A stretch of 64,000 nucleotides of DNA, taken from Candidatus Cloacimonetes bacterium 4572_55. GTDB lineage: Bacteria > 4572-55. The DNA is taken from positions 61,903 to 125,902 of the forward strand of contig NBMB01000021.1 of the NCBI GenBank assembly GCA_002084765.1. Reading direction: 5' to 3'. Shown here in pieces: positions 56,270 to 64,000 of this stretch. Positions within the stretch are counted from its first letter, which is position 1, and the number at the start of each line of letters is the position of its first letter. A program made the translations under genes and the position numbers. The notes under the pieces are model-generated. The model did no database searches. It was not told the DNA's origin and worked only from the letters and a program-made list of their open reading frames with translations.

Positions 56270-58156
56270 TTATTTTTTCACCTGAATCCCGAGCATCATG
56301 CCAACGTCTCTGCCCACAATACGCGCCGGAATCACCAGCCGGATTCCAACCCCGTAGTAACCTTGTTTTTCCGGATGGTCCTGGGCTTCAATATGGATCG
56401 CGCCGGCTTCCGTTTTTTCATCGTCAATCTCCAAAAGAGCCTGGAACCGTTGGGTCAATATGGACTCGATCTCTTCGGGTAAGAGACCAGACGCCAGCTC
56501 CTGCTGAAACCGCAACATATATGCTGCCACCCGTGCGGAACAGAGTTGAAAAGTCAACGTGGCATGAAGCCTTGCCTGCTCTGTTCCAGTCGGTTTCTCA
56601 TACCGTTCCGGCAGATGTGTTGTCGCCGCGTGCATGATATGCGCGCTATCCCGATTCGGGCGGCACCCCAGGGCGATAAATCCCACGTCGGAAAATTCGG
56701 CTAACTTGCTTTCTCGAATAATGACCTCTAAGGGGATAACGCTTTTCCTTCCCCCGACGCGATATTCGTAAACCGGCAAATTTTCGATCTCCGCATCGGG
56801 CAATCCCGTGATCCGGGTGGGCCATCCAGTCTGGGCATAGCTGCGAGCCATAATCACAGATAGAAGCACAGCACTGTTTCCCGTGACACGTTTTTCCGAC
56901 CCCGTATAATTGGATTCGTCAAAAGGGAATTTTTTTACTGGATTGTTCTCTCCATAAGGAAAACGGAGCAGAAATCTCGGTAGGGTCAACGCCAAAAAAG
57001 AGCTGATCGGCTTCATTCGGAAACCGTTCCACATCGCGTATGCGTTTCCGCTCATCCGTTGCCACAGCGTGGACAATCGAGCCAGATCAGACGCCCGTTG
57101 TTTGCCAAAGAAATTTGGACTCGCCCCGGCAACAATAGGAAATTGCAGACGGGACATGGTGTCTGCCAGATCGTCCAACTGTTCAATATCAACCGGTGTA
57201 TGGCTAAATTCATAATCCGCTATCGCGACAGAGAAAGGAGCGTCTATCCATTCCGGCGCCCGATCTTCGTAAATCGGCATCATAATTTGGTGATAAATCG
57301 CCTCGTTCAGCTGCGACTTGTCCACAGGTAGAACGCTTAATATGATGTTTTGCTGAAAATTTGTGCGCTCGGTCAAAAATTTTAGGCTACGCCACGCCTG
57401 TTCCAACGCCTGAAATTGCGGATCGTGAAGGATTGCCGCCAGTTGCTCCGACACGATACGATCTACCGTTACTGCCACAGCGGAACCGCTTGATTTTAGC
57501 CCTTTAGTTCGACTCGCCGCCTGACTCAACAGAGCGATCAATCCCTTACCTCGATCGGACGAGAGCGACGATGACGATTTTTCACCTGCGGCGTCCACCA
57601 TATCCAACAGCGAATCGATTCGGCTCTTTTTGGTCAGAACCGATTGAGATTGGCTCTCCGACTTCGAGCGGGTTGGACCCGCGTCAGACAGAATCGCAAC
57701 AAGACCCTCAGCCAGATCCTCTTCAAATCCGAGCGCGACTACATGGGACTTAACCGACTCCGGAGCCAACTGGTTTTTGTCGAATTTCCGTAGCAACTTT
57801 CCCAAATTTTGTAATTGTTTCAATATCGGAACCTGTTCGAGAATCGATTCCGGGCGAAACGATTTTATAGAGGGGAATTTTAGATTCACAGCGATTTTTT
57901 TTGGCTGCGGATCGATCTGGCTATCCACATCGATATGCAATTCCAAACACAACTTTTCCATTTGGTCGGCAAAAACGCTTTTATCGAATCGTAATATGCG
58001 TTGTCCATGAGACCAATCTTCCGATGGTGTCGGTTTGGGGGTCAAATTTCCGCAAAAAAGGATATGAAAAGGCAGGGTAGGACTCTTTTTCGATCCGCCT
58101 GTCGTGGGTTCGAAGCGGACTCGAGTTTCAATCTCTTGAACTTTATTCTTCTGCAT
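56270..58156 (-). CDS. Fused TssB-TssC contractile sheath protein (T6SS-like)
   Basis: Started at the ATG at 58156 with 'gggag' upstream; a TTG 15 bp earlier is weaker. The 628-residue protein joins two sheath subunits. Residues about 25-125 are TssB/VipA-like (PFHILFCGNLTPKPT, ILRFDKSVFADQME, FKFPSIKSFRPESILEQVPI pattern). After a Ser-rich linker (about 140-230), residues 235-628 are TssC/VipB-like: VDRIVSEQLAAILHDPQFQA, LEQAWRSLKFLTERT, FSVAIADYEFSHTPVDIEQL, PIVAGASPNFFG, LTLPRFLLRFPYGENNPVKK, WPTRITGLPDAEIENLPVYE and CRPNRDSAHIMHAATTHLP. In normal T6SS the two are separate genes side by side. No baseplate, tube or ATPase gene is in the window. Confidence 0.85.
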   Translation of the reverse strand: MQKNKVQEIETRVRFEPTTGGSKKSPTLPFHILFCGNLTPKPTPSEDWSHGQRILRFDKSVFADQMEKLCLELHIDVDSQIDPQPKKIAVNLKFPSIKSFRPESILEQVPILKQLQNLGKLLRKFDKNQLAPESVKSHVVALGFEEDLAEGLVAILSDAGPTRSKSESQSQSVLTKKSRIDSLLDMVDAAGEKSSSSLSSDRGKGLIALLSQAASRTKGLKSSGSAVAVTVDRIVSEQLAAILHDPQFQALEQAWRSLKFLTERTNFQQNIILSVLPVDKSQLNEAIYHQIMMPIYEDRAPEWIDAPFSVAIADYEFSHTPVDIEQLDDLADTMSRLQFPIVAGASPNFFGKQRASDLARLSTLWQRMSGNAYAMWNGFRMKPISSFLALTLPRFLLRFPYGENNPVKKFPFDESNYTGSEKRVTGNSAVLLSVIMARSYAQTGWPTRITGLPDAEIENLPVYEYRVGGRKSVIPLEVIIRESKLAEFSDVGFIALGCRPNRDSAHIMHAATTHLPERYEKPTGTEQARLHATLTFQLCSARVAAYMLRFQQELASGLLPEEIESILTQRFQALLEIDDEKTEAGAIHIEAQDHPEKQGYYGVGIRLVIPARIVGRDVGMMLGIQVKK

Positions 58157-58300
58157 AGTTGAATCTCCCAATTTTTGCTTTATAATAATAAAAACAAATA
58201 CGTATAGATGGAAGATAATATAAATACGTTCTCTTTTTACGTCAATTAAATTTTTTATATTTCTGGAAGATTTCTGACGTTTTTCTTTGATTATTCAGAT
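58157..58300. other. Spacer upstream of the sheath gene
   Basis: About 145 bp of very AT-rich DNA between tgt and the sheath gene, both on the minus strand. It probably holds the sheath gene's promoter, though I cannot single out boxes. Confidence 0.4.
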
Positions 58301-59440
<1,140 letters not shown>

Positions 59441-59655
59441 TTATTGTCCTTTGGGAATATACGAAAACATATTCATCAAAACGGGCAAAGCATTCGTGGG
59501 ATTTTTATTTTTCCTCGGGTAAATCCGCGGTCGTTCAAGACGCTATCCAATATACCAATTATTTCCTATTTTGCCAGTCATTTTAGCGAATCGCGCATTT
59601 CTTCTGTTTTTACTCAAAAACGATGTTTCGGAAAACGTCAGATAAATCGATAGAG

Positions 59656-62600
59656 TTATTTACGGATGCTTTTTTTCAACTTTTCTAACAATATTTCAAC
59701 CTGATATCCAGATTTTTTCTTAGCCGCTCGCAGTTGATAAATCACATCATATCGATCGATTGCGCGATCAATCACATCGCCGCGACTCGCCTTTGATAAT
59801 CCAGTCAGATCAATCAAGGAGACGACGAGGAGCCAGTCGGTCAACCTGTCAAACTCATCCGAATCGAACCAAAGCGTTTCCTTGTATCGATTTACATTCA
59901 AGAATCTGCGGGCGTCTGCGTCCCTCAGAAATTCAGTCGTCAAACGATATGCAATCTTTTTAGCCAAATTTTTTGGCAACCCAGACCGTTTTCCCATTCG
60001 AGATTTGGCACTCCGTCTGGGGATTTTTTTAAACCAATTTTGGAAGGAGATCAGGATTTTGATCAATCCCAAATCGTGCGAGTTGTCGGACGATTTCGGG
60101 AAACTCGCCTCTATGATGCTTCCAAGCGACCAATCGTCGATCAAACTCCGGCTGTGCATCACATAATCGGATTTTTTTGTAGCCAATTTCCCCAAGTTGT
60201 GGGTTGCCAGCCATGAGAGGAGGATCGCCCAATTTCCCCCAGGCTTTGCCAATAAAGAGTTGATAGTTTTCATAATCGAGCGATACTTTTTTGATCCGGC
60301 AGGGACGCGGTATCGAACGTTGAACAGAGGCAGACGCAAAGCTGCTCTCAATCTTCGCACATATTCATTATTGATCAGGAGTTCATCCTGTTTCGATTCT
60401 AACAAATCTTTTGCCGAGACCAGAGCTTGGAGATGATTTTTCCCGACTTTTTTTATTGTTTTTTGACACAATTTTCGCCTTTTATTCGATAGACGTAGCG
60501 CAGTTAATTTCTGACGCCACTCGTCGCTTATCAGCCGGTTAAGAGACGGATGAATCGGACGAAGCGCAGTCAAGGCGCGATCTACGCTATATACGCCGCG
60601 TCCGTTCAAGTAGTCGGTCAGCCGAGCGTAACGACCTTCTGCGTTGTCCAACTCTTCTCGGAACTCCAAAAATATTTGATAGCTATAGGCTCCCAGCTCT
60701 GCAAAAAATCCATTTTCCGCCAGATCGACGCTCCGCCGAATATATTCCAAACCTGCTATGTGATCTTTATAAATGACATAGCGATTTTCCGCAGGATGAA
60801 TATTCATGCCGCGTACAAAAGAATTTTGCTCATAGCCGCGACTTTCCCCGCTCTCTTTGACCAAATATCGGGCGGAAATGCGCGCCCAACCGCGGGTCTC
60901 GGCAGCTTTATTGTGATAGATCGCAAGACTTCGATCTCCCTTGTGGCTGTTCGAGTAGACAAACACATTCTGGTTCACCTTTCCATCCGACGTGAAAAAA
61001 TCATAGAGACGGAAATTTTTCACATCAGCGAATAGCTCCCGTTTGCGCAGGAGCGGAAATATCGCCTCCTCATGCCGCCTGAGAAGATATTCGTCAGGGG
61101 ATTCATCATAATAGGAGCGACGATATTCCATGCCGTATTTTTCTTTGAACCCCTCGATCTGTCCATGTCCAAACATGGGCAATCCCGGCATGGTCGCCAT
61201 CATCATACAGACGCCGAAATACTTTTCGTCTTTCCCAAACTGCGAGACCGCGGTTTCCTCATCGGGATTGCTCATAAAATTGACGTGTCGCTTCAGAATC
61301 TCCGGGTCAAATTCAAGAATATTCTTGATTGTCTGGCGATATTTTTCGTTTTCCTCATTGCGCAGCATGTTCATAAACGCGCTGTTATAGACTCGGTGCA
61401 TGCCCAAGGTGCGCACAAAATAGCCCTCCATCAGCCAAAAAGCCTCAGCCAAGAGCAGCGTATCTGGAGCCTCTTTCGCAACTCGATCGACCACCTCGCG
61501 CCAAAACTCGATAGGCATATCGTTGTCAAATTTTTCTCGAGTCATGCCAAATTCCGAGCGGGAAGGGATGTCGCCTCCAGATCCAGGATGGGGATACCAC
61601 AGCCGTTGATAGTGCTTTTTTGCCAAAGTCATAGCCGCGTCAAATCGGATGATGGAAAAGCGTCGAGCCGCGTCCAGGATAGTTTCTATCACAGCGTCCC
61701 GCGTATTTTTTTTGAGATAATCCAATTGCGCGGTATCGTTCCACGGCATTCCAGTCCCGTCGTTTCCGTGATAGATATAGAGCACTTGTCCTGTTTCATT
61801 ATCAATCCGCTCAAAGACCACCGAAGCGTCCCGACGTGTGTAATATTTATCCTCGATACGAATCTGGAAACGGCTGTCATCTGACAAATCTGGTCCCTCA
61901 AAGCTATAGGAAGGGAACGGAGGCGTATCAGTAGAAATGAATCGATCTGGATATTGCGCCACCCAGTCGGAATCGATAGCGATATGGTTTGGCACCATAT
62001 CGCCCGCCAACTGGATACCTCGGTTTTCAGCCTTATTTTTCAGCAGATTATACGCCTCATCCCCGCCCAAGTCGTGGGCGATCTCATACCGTTTCAGGGA
62101 ATAGGCGGACGCGACTGCATCCGGATTGCCACAGAGTTGCTTGATTTTTTTTGAGGCGATACTCCGTTCCCATAAGCCAATCAGCCATAAGCCGGTGATC
62201 CCCTGTCCCACGAGGATGTCAAGCTCCTCATCCGGGATATGGTCCAACCGGCTGATCTGACGCCCATATTTTTTGGAAAGCTGATCCAGCCAGACATAGC
62301 TATTTTTAGCAATCATCACCAGCCGAGGCATCCAGTCCAAATCAGGGCTGTATTGTTCCGGCTCCTCTTCCGCGTCCCCATAGCTCTGCGTTTGAGTCGG
62401 CGCATTTGCCCCCAGAAATGGAGTGCGCGTCTCCTCTTCCTTGATAAAATCGATCGCGCTGAGAGGACGATACAGCAGATCAGGAGAGACCAGGTCGCTC
62501 TCTTGATCGGGCGTTTCTGCAGATATTTTGTTTGTCCAATTATCCTGCGCCTTCACCAAATGCTTGCGCAGCGTCTCCAACTGATCGGTCAAAGAGTGGG

Positions 62601-63258
62601 GATGCAAACGGTTCGATTCCGTCAGCAATTCCATCAAAGTGCGGTGCCCGGTCAAAGGCGGAGGCTGGGTATCAAAATAGTCGGACATGACTTTGATCAT
62701 ATCGAGATAGCGGGTGTTTTTTTTTAGAGAGCTGTCATCGATAAATTCAAGATGTTGGGAAAACGCTGGATTATTATTTTCCAATGATAAAATAAACATT
62801 TCTTCAATCGTCAAATATCTGTTGGGGACACCGTTTGTCTGCCCTTTCAGATACTCTTCCGGCGTGATATCCCTTTGATAAACCTCAATTGGAGGAAATT
62901 CTCTGATAAATTCAAGCAAAATTTTTTGTATCTCTTCAGGCTCCAAATGATTCTCGACCCAAGCTGCTGTATCCTCGATAATATTCGGGTGAATTTGCTG
63001 ACGATAAAGATGGATAAGGAAATGCAGAAGCTCATCGATCAAACCCATGGCGTTGATCTCACTGGCTTTGATCGCTTTTTCTGGGAAATTAAGAATATCC
63101 AGCTTGGAGTTGATCCGGTGGGCAACCAATCGGGTCGCATGGAAATTCGCCAGGATCACCTTGCCGTTTGTGGCGAAAAGCGACAGGTCAAATTGATAAC
63201 GGTCTCTCATCTGACGAGAGATATGAAACTCCATCCAAATGTCGTTTTTGCTTCGCAT
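59656..63258 (-). CDS. Large GH13 (alpha-amylase superfamily) enzyme
   Basis: Started at the ATG at 63258, which has AAGGGG seven bases upstream; the TTG at 63264 overlaps that site. The 1,200-residue protein has an unusual N-terminal region of about 320 residues that I do not recognise, then a GH13 barrel: DMVPNHIAID (region I, about 421), IIRFDAAMTLAKKHY with the nucleophile aspartate (about 538), LLLAEAFW with the acid glutamate (about 600) and NFMSNPDEET (region IV, about 662). MPGLPMFGHGQIEG marks the usual loop. The C-terminal 350 residues are helical and very Arg/Lys-rich (KKYRSIMKTINSLLAKPGGN). No signal peptide is seen, so it likely acts on intracellular alpha-glucans or maltodextrins. 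Substrate is unknown. Confidence 0.85.
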   Translation of the reverse strand: MRSKNDIWMEFHISRQMRDRYQFDLSLFATNGKVILANFHATRLVAHRINSKLDILNFPEKAIKASEINAMGLIDELLHFLIHLYRQQIHPNIIEDTAAWVENHLEPEEIQKILLEFIREFPPIEVYQRDITPEEYLKGQTNGVPNRYLTIEEMFILSLENNNPAFSQHLEFIDDSSLKKNTRYLDMIKVMSDYFDTQPPPLTGHRTLMELLTESNRLHPHSLTDQLETLRKHLVKAQDNWTNKISAETPDQESDLVSPDLLYRPLSAIDFIKEEETRTPFLGANAPTQTQSYGDAEEEPEQYSPDLDWMPRLVMIAKNSYVWLDQLSKKYGRQISRLDHIPDEELDILVGQGITGLWLIGLWERSIASKKIKQLCGNPDAVASAYSLKRYEIAHDLGGDEAYNLLKNKAENRGIQLAGDMVPNHIAIDSDWVAQYPDRFISTDTPPFPSYSFEGPDLSDDSRFQIRIEDKYYTRRDASVVFERIDNETGQVLYIYHGNDGTGMPWNDTAQLDYLKKNTRDAVIETILDAARRFSIIRFDAAMTLAKKHYQRLWYPHPGSGGDIPSRSEFGMTREKFDNDMPIEFWREVVDRVAKEAPDTLLLAEAFWLMEGYFVRTLGMHRVYNSAFMNMLRNEENEKYRQTIKNILEFDPEILKRHVNFMSNPDEETAVSQFGKDEKYFGVCMMMATMPGLPMFGHGQIEGFKEKYGMEYRRSYYDESPDEYLLRRHEEAIFPLLRKRELFADVKNFRLYDFFTSDGKVNQNVFVYSNSHKGDRSLAIYHNKAAETRGWARISARYLVKESGESRGYEQNSFVRGMNIHPAENRYVIYKDHIAGLEYIRRSVDLAENGFFAELGAYSYQIFLEFREELDNAEGRYARLTDYLNGRGVYSVDRALTALRPIHPSLNRLISDEWRQKLTALRLSNKRRKLCQKTIKKVGKNHLQALVSAKDLLESKQDELLINNEYVRRLRAALRLPLFNVRYRVPAGSKKYRSIMKTINSLLAKPGGNWAILLSWLATHNLGKLATKKSDYVMHSRSLIDDWSLGSIIEASFPKSSDNSHDLGLIKILISFQNWFKKIPRRSAKSRMGKRSGLPKNLAKKIAYRLTTEFLRDADARRFLNVNRYKETLWFDSDEFDRLTDWLLVVSLIDLTGLSKASRGDVIDRAIDRYDVIYQLRAAKKKSGYQVEILLEKLKKSIRK

Positions 63259-63264
63259 ATCCAA

Positions 63265-63553
63265 GCCCCTTTTTTAATCCACATAGCTTTTCACCCGTAA
63301 AAATTGGATTGTATGATATGGCCCCGATGAAGTCAAGAACAATTTAGGGTTTTCAGAAATTGTAACTCCGTGCATGCGTTGTACATCAGAATCTCCAATT
63401 GATTAAAACCGATCTAAAACGCAACGAATTTTTGGGTAATATGCCGGATCGTCTTTGCATTGAGAAAAGGATTGACATTTGTCCAGAAATATGATTAATT
63501 TTAACCGTCAGGAATGACGATCATGTATTAATCATCCGATCATGGGGGTTTTT
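63265..63553. other. Divergent spacer between the GH13 gene and the ATPase remnant
   Basis: About 290 bp, AT-rich, with the divergent starts on both sides. One candidate promoter facing right is listed separately; nothing else recognised. Confidence 0.5.
63472..63500 (+). promoter_or_regulatory. Possible promoter of the ATPase remnant
   Basis: TTGACA (63472-63477) and, after 17 bp, TTAATT (63495-63500), about 55 bp before the ATG. The -35 box is perfect and the -10 box is weak. Confidence 0.3.
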
Positions 63554-64000
63554 ATGCGAACATTTTCATCTTACGGACCAGTGAGTATTCAGTCGAATTA
63601 TTATGCGGCGCGAACCGATCGAGCATCTCAAATACACAAAAAGTGCAAAAAATATTTTGAAAGGTTTTGTTGACGCGCTGTCATCTTCATTGGATCGGGA
63701 ATTTCCGTATGTTACAGAGTGGCAAGAATTAAATAGTTTGTTTACGAATAAATATTTTAAAAAACCATTTATTTTGATATTAGATGAATTTGACGCATTG
63801 GAAGAAAAATTTATTAATCAATTTGCCAATATTTTTCGGAAGATGTATCATGCCCGCGCAACAGTTCAAAAAGATATAAGGTCCAAATACATGCTTCATG
63901 GTCTGGCATTAATCGGTGTTCGCAGCGTTCTTGGCATCGAGAATGTCACGGGTTCTCCGTTCAATGTCCAGCGCAGCGTCCGGATTCCCAATCTGACATA
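63554..64000 (+). pseudogene. Decayed AAA-like ATPase gene, cut by the window end
   Basis: The ATG at 63554 opens MRTFSSYGPVSIQSNYYAAR, the N-terminus of a family of stand-alone ATPases whose next conserved piece is A-P-R-Q-T-G-K-T. That Walker A region and roughly 80-100 residues are absent; the frame stops at 63671. Another frame from about 63654 then carries the family's Walker B (PFILILDEFDALEEKF) and LHGLALIGVRSVLGIENVTG and SPFNVQRSVRIPNLT to the window edge. So the gene has an internal deletion and a frame change and is most probably dead. Such ATPases are often found in many copies in uncultivated bacteria. Confidence 0.82.

Overview
The window looks like a chromosome segment of an uncultivated Gram-negative bacterium, most likely from the FCB superphylum or a neighbouring candidate phylum (KSB1, Calditrichota, Latescibacterota or Poribacteria-like). 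The grounds are a TonB-dependent receptor and other outer-membrane barrels, a Por-secretion-type C-terminal sorting domain on a giant Ig/PKD protein, a dockerin-ended beta-propeller protein, a serine-palmitoyltransferase-like enzyme and long tracts of FG-GAP, LVIVD, PKD and Calx-beta domains. No rRNA or tRNA gene fixes the taxon, so this placement is inference.

Layout. 1-3852: housekeeping genes (PSP1 protein, gamma-carbonic anhydrase, DNA polymerase III delta', lipid kinase) interrupted by hairpin-rich tandem repeats. 3891-12589: a lipopeptide-type assembly line (fatty acyl-AMP ligase, ACP, C-A-PCP, C-A-PCP; the first A domain reads as serine), broken by a deletion plus frameshift in the ligase. 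12627-15964: TonB receptor and a metal-efflux-type permease. 16067-18361: an accessory island with an ankyrin protein, a small secreted protein beside a possible integron attC site, two copies of an inverted-repeat-bounded element and an ISL3 transposase remnant. 18368-24404: dockerin protein, yebC-ruvC, and a small membrane-protein cluster with two DUF697 paralogues. 24458-33269: a type I PKS (AT-ACP-KS-AT-DH-KR-ACP, again broken by a deletion plus frameshift), then a 3-hydroxyacyl-CoA dehydrogenase and a stand-alone ACP that resemble hydroxymalonyl/methoxymalonyl-ACP genes, then a bifunctional-nuclease protein. 33311-39897: TPR/periplasmic-binding lipoprotein, orphan histidine kinase, alpha-oxoamine synthase, DUF937 and BON-LysM proteins.

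39974-58156 (all minus strand) is the most unusual block. Reading in the direction of transcription it holds a TssB-TssC fused contractile-sheath protein, a membrane Ser/Thr kinase with a PEGA tail, a giant (about 3,300-residue) LVIVD/Calx-beta/Ig/PKD surface protein split by a frameshift, a PEGA protein, and a second paralogous membrane Ser/Thr kinase. I read it as a kinase-regulated contractile-injection or surface system that lacks the usual T6SS neighbours. 58301-64000 carries tgt, a 1,200-residue GH13 enzyme and a decayed AAA-type ATPase gene.

A theme across the window is small internal loss in long genes: the acyl-AMP ligase, the loading acyltransferase, two places in the Ig repeat protein and the terminal ATPase have all lost a short stretch, most with a change of frame. 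This is either real decay or an assembly artefact, and read mapping would decide. A dispersed repeat built on a 'cgcagatta' word also sits at gene ends, and one copy supplies the start codon and first residues of the lipid kinase.
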